The position numbers and the translations under genes were made by a program. A DNA stretch of 64,000 nt from NCBI RefSeq assembly GCF_032452875.1, contig NC_083873.1, positions 72,599,987 to 72,663,986 on the forward strand, given 5' to 3'. The stretch comes from Bos javanicus (taxonomy: Eukaryota > Chordata > Mammalia > Artiodactyla > Bovidae). Positions 34,181 to 46,800 of this stretch are shown here, piece after piece. The notes beneath the pieces are model-generated. The model was not told the origin of the DNA. It did not search any database and saw nothing but the letters and a program-made list of their open reading frames with translations. Every line of letters begins with the position of its first letter. The first letter of the stretch is position 1.

Positions 34181-35748
34181 GAAGGCATCATATGATCATA
34201 GCAGCAATGAATATTCTCATATACAATTGTCCTGAGGTACTGTCTTTAGGCAGGACGGGAAGAAACCCTAGAAAAGTGTCAATGCTAAGTCAGCTTTCCA
34301 TTTTTCAGAGAAGGGAAAAATCAACCCCTAAGAAAAGTCCCTTTGTTCTCCTAATTCATTCATACATTGAATGCATATGGCTATTTTCTGGGGACTTAGT
34401 GAAAAGTTAGAAAGGAACTTCGGCTGTCTCACATGTCCAAAATCACCTGATAATGTGGTCTCTACCCCACATTAAGAAACAGATAATGTGTCTTTCTGTG
34501 TGTATGTGGCCTCAGTTTTCTCAGATCTACCAATGCTCCTGGCCAGAGGTACTCACAGTGTCTGTGATTAAGCATCATACCTATTGTATCTACCAGTGAG
34601 AATATTGAGACCAAAGAAATCTTTCCACTAGGTTTATTACTCAGAAGGCAAATTCTGAGAATTACATGAGAAACAAAAGGAAGCTTCTGAAAAACAGGAA
34701 CCTCTGAAGCTCCAAGCCATAGGTATTTGCTCTAAAACTCTAGACTTCAGAATTTTCAGATCATGAAACTCTTTGTACTAAATGAGAGAATATCTGTGGT
34801 CTTTGACATGACGGGGAAAAGTGATGCATTGTTCATACATTAAGTTATTAATCTTAAGCCGTTTCCACCCACTACAGGGCATCAGAGAGACAGACAACAG
34901 GACAAAGATTAAGAGCAGGCAGAGGTGCTATCTGTTGGATTCACATGAGTCTGAAGTCTTGTTTTTATTGTTTAAGCATTACTCTGACATTTGAGAGAAA
35001 ACAATCCCTCGGGGAGGAGAGGAGCCAAGAGAAAATGGAGCAGTCTGAGAAAGAATGGAAATGATTCTGTTGCTCCACAAGACACAGCCAGGTGGGAGGG
35101 AAGCCAGGGTAAATGATCAGAGGCTGTCTACAAAACAGCTCGCCTCAGCTGGAGCACAGGGGTGCCTATTCTGTGAAGCAATAAGCAGTCTGCCATGTCT
35201 GGCACCACTGGAGCTCCAAGTTAGTCATCTGTAGGAAACCAGCCTTGATTTCCATTTTGCAGAGAGTGAGTGAGCAAGAAGCACAAGCACACAGGACTGT
35301 GTCTGTTCTCTACTTCTCGGTTGTCATGGCAAGTATTGCAGGTAACAGACAAATTAGACACTGGGGAACTACACAGTAAAGCCCCAATGATTGGTAGAAC
35401 TTGCTGTTTATGGTGATTAGAAATACAAAATACATTAAACTTCACTGAAACTTTGAAGAAAATGCTATTTTAAAAGGGGAGAAAAAGAAGATGGAACGTC
35501 AACCCCTATTCTGTGGACATGAGGGGCTGTCCTGACACCTTGCCGTTAACTTCTCTTTCCACCTGCATGCATGCTGCCATGGTATAAATGATTAATGCTG
35601 GAAGGGTACTCTTCATACTGAGACCAGTGGATTAGGAAGTATTAGTAAGTTGACTTATACTCAGAAACCAACACAGTAAGAGAACTTTCTTATAGCAAAT
35701 CCACTGTGGATCACTTGGATAGACCAGCAGTGATCTGGGCTGCACTAG
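34181..35748. other. Intergenic unique sequence
   Basis: About 1.6 kb with slightly higher complexity than its surroundings and no recognised repeat. No exon structure is evident. It could hold distal regulatory sequence, but nothing in the sequence proves it. Confidence 0.4.
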
Positions 35749-35756
35749 GATGGCAG

Positions 35757-38311
35757 TTCAGTTCAGTTCAGTCGCTCAGTCGTGTCGGACTCTTTGCCAC
35801 CCCATGAATCGCAGCACGCCAGGCCCGCCTGTCCATCACCAACTCCCGGAGTTCACTCAGACTCACGTCCATCGAGTCAGTGATGCCATCCGGCCATCTC
35901 ATCCTCTGTCGTCCCCTTCTCCTCCTGCCCCCAATCCCTCCCAGCATCAGAGTCTTTTCCAATGAGTCAACTCTGCATGAGGTGGCCAAAGTACTGGAGT
36001 TTCAGCTTTAGCATCATTCCTTCCAAAGAAATCCCAGGGCTGATCTCCTTCAGAATGGACTGGTTGGATCTCCTTGCAGTCCAAGGGACTCTCAGAGTCT
36101 TCTCCAACACCACAGTTAAAAAGCATCAATTCTTCGGCACTCAGCCTTCTTCACAGTCCGACTCTCACATCCATACGTGACCACAGGAAAAACCATAGCC
36201 TTGACTAGACGAACTTTTGTTGGCAAAGTAATGTCTCTGCTTTTGAATATGCTATCTAAGTTGGTCATAACTTTCCTTCCAAGGAGTAAGCGTCTTTTAA
36301 TTTCATGGCTGCAGTCACCATCTGCAGTGATTTTGGAGCCCCCAAAAATAAAGTCTGACACTGTTTCCCCATCTATTTCCCATGAAGTGATGGGACTGGA
36401 TGCCATGATCTTCGTTTTCTCAATGTTGAGCTTTAAGCCAACTTTTTCACTCTTCTCTTTCACTTTCATCAAGAGGCTTTTGAGTTCCTCTTCACTTTCT
36501 GCCATAAGGGTGGTGTCATCTGCATATCTGAGGTGATTGATATTTCTCCCGGCAATCTTGATTCTAGCTTGTGCTTCTTCCAGCCCAGCGTTTCTCATGA
36601 TGTACTCTGCATATAAGTTAAATAAACAGGGTGACAGTATACAGCCTTGACGTACTCCTTTTCCTATTTGGAACCAGTCTGTTGTTCCATGTCCAGTTCT
36701 AACTGTTGCTTCCTGACCCGCATACAGATTTCTCAAGAGGCAGGTCAGGTGGTCTGGTATTCCCATCTCTTTCAGAATTGTCCACAGTTGACTGTGATCC
36801 ATACAGTCAAAGGCTTTGGCATAGTCAATAAAGCAGAAATAGATGTTTTTCTGGAACTCTCTTGCTTTTTCCATGATCCAGTGGATGTTGGCAATTTGAT
36901 CTCTGGTTCCTCTGCCTTTTCTAAAACCAGCTTGAACATCAGGAAGTTCACAGTTCACGTATTGCTGAAGCCTGGCTTGGAGAATTTTGAGCATTACTTT
37001 ACTAGCATGTGAGATGAGTGCAATTGTGCAGTAGTTTGAGCATTCTTTGGCATTGCCTTTCTTTGGGATTGGAATGAAAACTGACCTTTTCCAGTCCTGT
37101 GGCCACTGCTGAGTTTTCTAAATTTGCTGGCATATTGAGTGCAGCACTTTCACAGCATCATCTTTTAGGATTTGAAATAGCTCAACTGGAATTCCATCAC
37201 CTCCACTAGCTTTGTTCGTAGTGATGCTTTCTAAGGCCCACTTGACTTCACATTCCAGGATGTCTGGCTCTAGATGAGTGATCACACCATCGTGATTATC
37301 TGGGTCGTAAAGATCTTTTTGTACAGTTCTTCTGTGTATTCTTGCCACCTCTTCTTAATATCTTCTGCTTCTGTTAGGTCCATACCATTTCTATCCTTTA
37401 TCGAGCCCATCTTTGCATGAAATGTTCCCTTGGTATCTCTAATTCTCTTGAAGAGATCTCTAGTCTTTCCCATTCTGTTGTTTTCCTCTATTTCTTTGCA
37501 TTGATCGCTGAGGAAGGCTTTCTTATCTCTTCTTGCTATTCTTTGGAACTCTGCATTCAGATGCTTCTATCTTTCCTTTTCTCCTTTGCTTTTCGCTTTT
37601 CTTCTTTTCACAGTTATTTGTAAGGCCTCCCCAGACAGCCAGTTTGCTGTTTTGCATTTCTTTTCCATGGGGATGGTCTTGATCCCTGTCTCCTGTACAA
37701 TGTCATGAACCTCATTCCATAGTTCATCAGGCACCCTATCTATCAGATCTAGTCCCTTAAATCTATTTCTCACTTCCACTGTAGAATCATAAGGGATTTG
37801 ATTTAGGTCATACCTGAATGGTCTAGTGGTTTTCCCTACTTTCTTCAATTTAAGTCTGAATTTGGTAAGGAGTTCATGATCTGAGCCACAGTCAGCTCCT
37901 GGTCTTCTTGTTGACTGTATAGAGCTTCTCCATCTTTGGTTGCAAAGAATATAATCTGATTTCAGTATTGACCATCTGGTGATGTCCATGTGTAGAGTCT
38001 TCTCTTGTGTTGTTGGAAGAGGGTGTTTGCTATGAATAGTGCATTTTATTGGCAAAACTCTATTAGGCTTTGCCCTGCTTCATTGTGTATTCCAAGGCCA
38101 AATTGCCTGTTAACTCCAGGTGTTTCTTGACTTCCTACTTTTTTTGACTTCCTACTTTTCCATTCAGTATCACAGTAATCCAAGTCTATGCCCCAACCAG
38201 TAACGCTGAAGAAGCTGAAGTTGAGCTGTATGAAGACCTACAAGACCTTTTAGAACTAACACCCAAAAAATATATCCTTTTCATTATAGGGGACTGGAAT
38301 GCAGAAGTAGA
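35757..38311 (-). mobile_element. BovB LINE with inverted 5' end
   Basis: Minus-strand BovB from its 3' end at 35757 to about 38160, with reverse transcriptase (FIDYAKAFDCMDHSQL, YADD) open for 292 codons (36994 to 36116). The last part, 38163-38311, carries the next upstream piece of the endonuclease region in plus orientation. The two pieces meet at the same consensus point (gaatgcagaagtag / aagtaggaagtcaag). GATGGCAG flanks the whole at 35749-35756 and 38322-38329. This is a single insertion with a 5' inversion. Confidence 0.92.
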
Positions 38312-38329
38312 AAGTAGCAAAGATGGCAG

Positions 38330-39177
38330 AATGTGATGTAAATTAATAACAAAACCTAGCACCAGTCTCTACTGTCTATGCTCAGAGGGCTTTTTTCATC
38401 TGAGGTCTTGTAACCACGCTTTCTTGGCTTCCCTGCCTGTTTTTGCTGAGAATCCTATAAAGTTAGGACTGAGAAATATATAGTGTAATTCCCTCATTTT
38501 ATAGATGAGAAAATGAAGACCCAAAGAGATTAAAACCAGGGAAACTGAAACTTAGTAAATTGCACTGTTTAAAACTGCTAGCAAAGTACCTTGGAACATT
38601 TTTAGATATGCCTTAGTGAAAACATAACCATTTAATTTTAGAGGTAAGAGAATCCTGAGAATATTAACTCTGAATATTTAAAAATGAAGTCTCTGCTAGT
38701 TGAGACGTCTGAAAGCCTAAAGAAAAGATGAGGGAGAAATGTTCTGCTTTCTAAAATACTTAAGTTTTCAGGGTAAATACAGCATCAGTTTTTGGGTTCT
38801 ATATTTTTCCATAAGTGCACGTTTACCATATTCTTTTTAATCTAAAGATTTCAGGCCTAAGCTCCAAACTGCAAACAGTACACAAATATAATGGTCACAG
38901 TTTTAATTTATGAAACAGTATTTCATTTTCTCCAAAATAAACTAGAAACCAGCTACCATTTTCTTAACTTGGGGAGCTACCGCCCTCTAGAGGGTGGGTC
39001 TAGAAATGTCAGGGTTCTCCCCTGTCACAGTGAGGAATGGGGCAGGGGTGCTGCTAGTGGCGTTTGGTATTTGGGGATGAAGGATACACATATAGAACCA
39101 CTTTCCCCAAGATGCCAATAGTATTCACTTTGAAACATAATGAAAGTGAGACCTATGGTTTTTACAAGTAGTTTTTT
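38330..39177. other. Intergenic unique sequence
   Basis: No gene or named repeat recognised. Confidence 0.4.
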
Positions 39178-39488
39178 AAACTTTTTATTTTTGGCTGTGC
39201 TGGGTCTTTGTTGGTGAAGCTGGCTTTTCTCTAGTTGGGGGTAGCAGGGCCTACTCTAGTTGCAGTGCATGGGTGTCTCACTGTGGTGGCATCTCTTATG
39301 GAACACGGGCTCTAGGGTGCGTGGGCTTCAGTAGTTGCTGCACAGTGTATCTAGAGCACAGGCTCAGTAGTTGAGGCACACAGACTTAGTTGCTCCACAG
39401 CACATGGGATTTCCCCGGATCAGGGATTGAACCCGTGTTTCCTGCATTGGCAGGCAGATTCTTTATCACTGAGCTACCAAAAAGCCCT
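39178..39488 (-). mobile_element. Longer CHR-type SINE, antisense
   Basis: Tract tttggctgtgctgggtcttt, repeated cagtagttg units, body ccggatcagggattgaaccc and end gagctaccaaaaagccct. Confidence 0.87.
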
Positions 39489-40500
39489 ACAAGTTCCATT
39501 TTAAAATACTGACCATTTATCCTATAATGACCTACTTAGTGAGAGGGGAGAGGGGGCTCGAGTGTATATGTTGTCAGAGAATACAGGACTATTAAAAAGT
39601 TAATGCTAACCCTAAGTCTACAGGAAGTTCAGGGATCTGTTTCAGGCCAATTAACTTCACAGCATTCATCTCATCATGGGACCTGGGACTTGACTTGCCA
39701 ATTCATTGTCCACAGCTATAGGGCCACTCAATCGACTAGAAATACTTAAAGGTAAACACTTCTGACTGGTGTAATGTTTTATGTACAGTGTTTACAGACA
39801 AATGTTGATAAAATAGTTGAAGTGCTCTGATCCTTGCAGAATAGATCTCAGATTCCAAAAGGATATAACATAAATCCTTTTCTAAGATTTTCAGGCACTT
39901 TTAGATTAGGTAAGGGAAATTTCTACTTGTTTTCAAGATTTCTTTCACTGCTGCTTCCCCTAAGTAATAAAAATCTGACTCTGCATTTCCGTTTACATCC
40001 TCCAGCTTCCTCATGGCAGGGTGTGGCCATGGAAACATTGACCACTGGACACTGTGATGTGGGCAACTTCCAGCTCTTCCCTTCATTTCAGTACGGTAGC
40101 TGCATGCTCTTCACACTCTTCTCTTCTTCCCATTGCTGTGAAAGGATGACAACTTGAGCAACCACCTTAGACCCAGAGATGGAAGCCATGGTGTGTTCCC
40201 CAGTTGGGTACTTGGCTGACTACGTGAAGTGCAGCCGCTTACTCACCTCTCTGATTTAAGATAGCATATTTTGGAGAAATTAACTTTCTGCCATTTTCTC
40301 TTAAGCCAACTGCTAAGCTGCTTTTTTCTAAATGAGAAGTGCCATCTGGTCTCAAATACTAGTGGGAGAAAACAATGTAGCAGAACTCTCTTTTAGGTAT
40401 GTTTGAATCACAGATACATACATGTATGTACCTTACTAAAAAAAATAACGTGTTTACAAACTCAGTTCATTAAAAAGAGGCATGGTCCTTGGTAGTTTAA
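39489..40500. other. Intergenic sequence 3' of NOA1
   Basis: Unique sequence; frames of 61-107 codons overlap each other on opposite strands and show no family features. Nothing supported. Confidence 0.4.
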
Positions 40501-40515
40501 AAAGGGTTAGGGGGC

Positions 40516-40521
40516 TTTATT
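40516..40521 (-). terminator. NOA1: NOA1 poly(A) signal
   Basis: TTTATT on the plus strand, read as AATAAA on the minus strand, lies 88 bases past the NOA1 stop codon. A short 3' UTR is expected for this gene. Confidence 0.7.
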
Positions 40522-40608
40522 ACAGCAGTATTTAATAAAATGCGGTGCGATGCACACAGAATGTTCTATATAGTTCATCTTCAATGTGAACAGGTCAGCT
40601 TCACGTAT

Positions 40609-40805
40609 CTATCTTTTCTTCTGCAGATTGTACATAAGAGCAGGAGGCCTTTTGGTTTTATACGCCACACTTCCCTTGATGCGCTTTCCTTTGATGTTAA
40701 CTATATGTGGCAAGAGAGGGCGCCGGACTGTCAGGACTGTCCCTTGAGGTGTATAGCCTCGGAGGGTCAGTGTGTCCTTAAACTGCGGTGTCACTGCTAC
40801 CCAAC
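40609..40805 (-). CDS. NOA1: NOA1 exon 7, terminal
   Basis: 197 bases from acceptor ccatag/GTTGGG to stop TAG at 40611-40609. Encodes [19 protein letters not shown] through the basic C terminus NLQKKR. Confidence 0.95.
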
Positions 40806-43800
40806 CTATGGAGGCACATGAAAAAACACAGACGGTGTTAGCAACCATCCTATTAAAAACACCAAACACAGCTCCAGATGGAGACCCCAGGGAGGCTACT
40901 GCTGCCTCACTATTTTTTTTAAAAAGCATCAATACATTTGTGAAAATGTACAGATTCATTTTCAGAGCAGGTTGCATCTTATGGATAATCTAGCATGTAT
41001 TTCTTAAAATATTTGGCTTATGTCAGTTAAGGCAAATCTGTATAAAAATATGATAAACTCTTGTGCTTGGTGTAAAATTACCTGCAGAGGAGAACTTGAT
41101 GTCAGCCACTGCTTCAGATTCCCCAAGTCCTTCATCTAACGTGATGTCTTCAGCAACAAGAGGAGGAAATCCTGCCATTCTTTCTTCTCCACCCACTGGT
41201 ACCTTCCATTGGGAGGAGATAAAGTTATTTGGAAATTCAAATGAAACCCCTGATAACTCTAATATTAAGTAAGGCACTGATAAGATAATATTGTACAGGT
41301 ATCAAAAATAAAACCATTAAACTAACAGGCCTGTCTGGACACGCAGGTTAATCCCTGCCTCATTAGAAACCAAGGGTACATGGATAATGGTTAACATCAG
41401 CTTTATGTTTACAGGTGTTTCCATTATTGGAAATGATAATTTACCTATTTATTAATGGATTTCTCTGTGTTTATCACTAAGAACACAAACACAGACGTTA
41501 CAGTATGGTCCCTGCTCCTGAGGAGATCAGAAGGTGGAAATAGCAAGTAAATAAAAGGTAAGATATGCAATGAGAGGCAATTTATTAAGTACTATGGTTG
41601 TGAAAGGAATAATGAATGTGGCTTGGTCAAATAAAACCATTAATGAGCAGAATTTTGAAAAATAGATTAAAGTTACTCAGTGTTGAAAGGTATTCTGAGT
41701 AACGTACAGACACAAAAATTGGAAAAAAGATGATGAGTTCAGAGAATTGTAGTTTAACTGTGCTGAGTGTGTTATGTGTGTGTATTAGTGATGAGGCTTT
41801 CAGTTTCGACTTCTCAGTAATGTGGAACTAACAAGGAATCATAAGCAGGAAAGAAAAAAGAATGAAAAAGAATACTGGGACCTGCTTTATATTTTGGAAA
41901 AACCTGTACAGTGCAGGATTTATCAACCTCAGCACTATTGACCTTTTGAGCCAAATAATTTTTTGTTGGAGGAGGCTGTCTTGTGCATTGCACAATTTTT
42001 AGCAGCCTCTACTCGGCATCCAGTAAGTTGTGAAAACCAAAACTGTCTCCAGGCTTTGCCAAATGTTGCCTTGTGGTAAGAGTCAACCTGGTTGAGAACT
42101 ACAGCTGTAGTGGGGTGGGGGTGGGAGGAAGACAATAAAACTGGAGTCTAGATTATACCTCATAATCTCAGAAAGCAGGCTACAGTTTGGACTGTGAGGC
42201 TGGTCTCAGTGATGATTAGGAGGTAGGATTGACTTTGACTTGGGAGATGAATGAAAACCAGAAGGCAAGGCAGAGGCACAGAGCAGCCCAAGAAACTGTA
42301 TTACGAGGGGAGAGAAGCCTGGTGTCGCTTTGAGAAGTATCAGTGAGTCCACCCTGAAGACTACACAGATGCATGAAGGTGGAGCCTTCCCCTCAAATCC
42401 TACATGTGTCTGGAGCATCAACTTTAGGCCAGTTATTTCAATGGAGTCTTAATTTCACTCTGGCTTTTTCAGTCCAGAGAGAAAGAAGCATTTGCTTCTG
42501 AAGTCAGGTTGGTTTTATCCTGGTTGAAGGGCAGGTGTGCGTTTTGACCTATTTTTAGTTGTATGAGCGTTCATTAATGTAAATCGCATCTGCATTGGAT
42601 GCACCTGGTATTTTTGCAGGAGCTATGTCCCAACCCCCTCCTCATCGCCACAGACACTTACACAGCAGTGACAGCGGTGCCCTGGCACTGGATCTTCTCC
42701 ACAACCTCACGGTGTGGTCACAACAGACAGAGGTAAAGGAAACTCGCCTCAAGTCACACAGCTTCACTAAGTGGTGGAGCAGAGTAGGATTTGAACCCAG
42801 CCTAGCTCCAGTGATCTTAACCATCATACACTACAGGCTAGCCAACAGTGTGTATTCAGGTCTGGTTAAAGAACTATAAATAGGCCCCATTCGGTTTCTA
42901 GAGAACTTGGAACAATTTCAGCGGCACAAAAAGGGCACAGCAGGGACTGCAGAGGATGGGAGGTGAGGAGCAGGAGTCAGCTTGATTGTAAAGAAGAGGA
43001 AGGAGTGGGACACTTTAGTTTTGTTTCTGAAAGATCAGAGAAATTTTCACACACTGCTTAACAGGTCAAAGGAAGGATCAAGTAAGCAGGAGAGAAGACA
43101 TACGATAGTCTCTAAGTATCTGTGGTTAAGAATCTGGGAGAAGAGCTTTTCTACCCAGACAAGGGCTTCTAAACTCAGCACTACTCACATGTGGACCAGA
43201 TAATTCCCTGTTGTGAGGGGCTGTCCTGTGCACGCATTATGTTTAGCATCATCTCTGGCCTCCACCCACTACATGCCAGGAGCATCACCCAGTTGTGAGA
43301 AAATCCAATGTCTCCTCACTCACATTACCAGCGCAACTTTTTGAAATGATGTGACCACTGGGCAGTTAAAAAGTGGCTAGTGCAAGTAAAGAACTAAATT
43401 TTAAAGTTTATTTAATTTTAATTAACTTATTGAAATAGCCACATGTGGCTACCATACTGGACAGTGTCACCCAGAGAAAACCCAGCTCTGTCAGTATCCC
43501 GGGGTCAGTCCAATCCAACATCCCTTTTGTTATCAGAGCCTGTCTCACTTTATAGCCAAAATCCTCAAGGTGAACAAGGTCAGGGAGAGCTAGCTGATGA
43601 TGTAACAAAGATGCTTCTGTCCAACAAAGGCTTTTTATCAGGGCTGTGGGACTACCAGGGTGTATTAACCTAACTATTCAACCATCAAATCATGTTGGCT
43701 CACCTTCAGTAGCGTATGACCTGCGTGCTTCTGATACATAGTATCTGCCTTGTCCAATGAAGTAATGTGAACAGGAAGGAAGTTGGAAGCCACAACTGTA

Positions 43801-46800
43801 AACCAAGCTGACTGATTTCCCTTAAGAAAGGAAGAAAGAACTTATCTGTACAATGAAAACTTAGAAAACCAGCACATTACAAGGTACAATTTAAAAAATC
43901 TGGGGAATTCCCTGGCAGTCCAGTCCTGAGCGCTCTGTGCTTCCACTGCAGTGGCCTGGGTTCAAGCCCTGTTCGGGGAACCAAGGTCCTGCATGCTATG
44001 TGGTGTGGCCAAAAAAAAAAAAAGAGGAAGGTAGGAAAAACATGGCAGAAGCAATGCACTTACACCCATGTAAATAAACCTATGATACCTTATATACACT
44101 TTGTGGATACTTAAATGTCTATTTTTATGAAAAACAAATGAATATACCATCTGCTTTAATTGTCCCTGTATAAAATTTGGTTTAAAATGTTAATATTGTA
44201 TGGTCTCTAAAAATGTATGTAATGTTTCAAGTATGTAAGGCCAAATTTTCAACAAATTATGAACAAACAGAAACCCAAGATGTGTGCTAAGGCAATGGCC
44301 ACAGGTTGCACTGAGTGTGCATATCCATCTTTCATTTTCCATTTTTCTGCTCACTTTGGCAAAAATGGGGAGCAGTTCTATAGATGCTTTAAAATCTCTA
44401 AATGATGCTATGTAAATGAATACCAAACCAAAAAAATACATGTATAAAAGTGTACGTGTCATCGGATATAGAGTGTGGAATTAATTTAATGCCATATTAA
44501 CCCTGCCCCTAAACGTATGCCCTCTGATTTCCACAGAAAATAATACCACAGGAGAGGGAAACTATCTTTTTAATGTCAAGCTGTATGGGACATTGAGCTG
44601 TTTTTTGAAGACAATTTTTTTAAGACCTATGACTTTTTCCCACTATTTCATTATCCCAGGTTTGTATTACAGACATTTTAAAACACAGACATAAAAGGAT
44701 ATCAACCCCAACAGTCATGACCTAGTTATCAACATTTTGCTAGTCTTGATAATATCTGCTTGCTTAAAGTAAATCCCAAAAATAAAGTCATTTTTCAATG
44801 GTACAGACTTTTCTTACCTTCAGAAAATCTATGCGGCCTAAGGCACCCAAAAATAGAACCATTCCTGGTTTTAGCATAAAAGTTCTTGGAATAATGGAAT
44901 GTGTTGGCAATACAATATTTACTTCTTTTTCTGTTAGAAGACTTAAAATCTGTAAAGCAAAGTGCAGATTTTTTTTGAGAATTACTTTCAATGAACATAT
45001 GCTGTATCGTGCTTTACCTGTAAGATAAAAAGTTATGATTATATATTCTAGGCTTCACAATACATCAAAGTATGTATTCCAGAATTTGCTGCACATAAAA
45101 TTCATAGCTTCTTTCTGTCTCATGGAATCAATTTATAGTTGGCTCTACTCTTGTTTCACAACTTAATCTTAAGTAATGGCAGTATACAGGTATATGAAAC
45201 AACAGCATCCTCTGAATTCTATCAAATTTTGTGTGATCTGAACACACTGATGATTCAATTCCAGGATAGAAAAATATGTTCTCTTGTCAAGGCTTCTAGG
45301 GAGCAGCAATTCTCAGGTAATGGTAAGGTAATGTGCTGTGTTTTGTCCTCGTGGCAGCTATGCATGCATTAAGTGAGAGTGATCACCCCATTCTAGGCTC
45401 AAGTAAAAAGCTTGAAGAATCTTTGCTAAATTCCAGTATTCACTTTCCTTATTTCCTACAAATACTCAGCAAAAACAACAACAACAACAACAACACAAAG
45501 GTATGGATCCTGTGACTTCTGAGGATGAAGATTCCTAAGTAGACTAGAGAAAATGGAAAAGAAAAGCCAGGAAGTACAAGATTCTGGTGAGACTAAAATC
45601 AAAATCTGACTAAAAAAATTTGAGAAAGTAAAAAAATGGCTTTTTGTGGACTTGTTTCTTAAAGAAAAGTAAGAAGAAAATTAAAAAAAAAAGTAATATC
45701 TAGGGAGACTTGAACGAAAATATGTAAGGGGGTGGCAAGTAGTTTTCTTCAGTACTTGTGTTTGAAAAGCACATTTAAAGCTCCTGGCAGGAGAGAATTA
45801 CTCTAACCCTTTTAGCAAAGACCCTCATACTTCCATTTTACAACAGAGTTCCTAGCTTTAGTTTGGGAAACACTGGTTCAAGGCATTAAATAAATATATC
45901 AATAAACTGACAGAGAATCAAACTGCCTGAGAGAACTTTTGTATCTAAAAACTTGAGGGTCTCAGTGCTGGCTATAGTAGTTAGCAAATTCTTGCCTTTT
46001 TGACCAATTGACAAGAGGGTATACCTGACTAAAGGAATTGCTATCCCTGACCTGCTGCTGCTGCTAAGTTGCTTCAGTCATGTCATTGCCCTGCTGTTGC
46101 TGCTAAGTCGCTTCAGTTGCGTCCGACTCTGTGCGACCCCATAGATGGCAGCGCACCAGGCTCCCCTGTCTCTGGGATTCTCCAGACAAGAACACTGAAG
46201 TGGGCTGCCATTTCCTTCTCCAATGCATGAAAGTGAAGTCGCTCAGTCGTGTCCGACTCTTAGCAACCCCATGGACTGCAGCCTACCAGGCTCCTCCGTC
46301 CATGGGAGTTTCCAGGCGAGAGTACTGGAGTGGGGTGCCATTGCCTTCTCCATGTCATTGCCCTAACTGAGCCTAAAAGTTAAAGATGAGTGGGTAAAGT
46401 TAAAGTGATAGCAGTAGTAATGTTCAATAGTAGTGGGAGCCAGTTTCCTAAGCTGAAGCAAGGAACTCTATTGTGAAATGGAAGTATTAGGGTCTCTGCT
46501 AAAAGTGTTAAAATATTTCTTTCCTACATGTGCTTTTTCAAACACAAATACTAAAGAAAACTACTTGCCACCCCTTACATTATTTTCTTTCAAATCTTCC
46601 TAGATACTACATTTAAAAAAATTTTCTTTTTATTTTTAAGAAACAAGCTTGCAAAAGATTTTTAGCCAATTTTTTTTACTTTCTCAAATTTTTAAAGTCA
46701 GATTTTGATTTAAATCTTACCAAATTCTTGTACTCCTTGGCTTTTTCTTTACTCTGTGAAGTTCTGAATTGCTAAGGGAGTAAAGGCTGGACATAAACAA

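Larger units (their letters stand above)
41203..43703 (-). other. NOA1: NOA1 intron 5
   Basis: Contains two MER5A-like hAT fragments (41918-42110 and 43170-43330) and a MIR (42720-42845, antisense). The rest is unique sequence. Confidence 0.7.
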
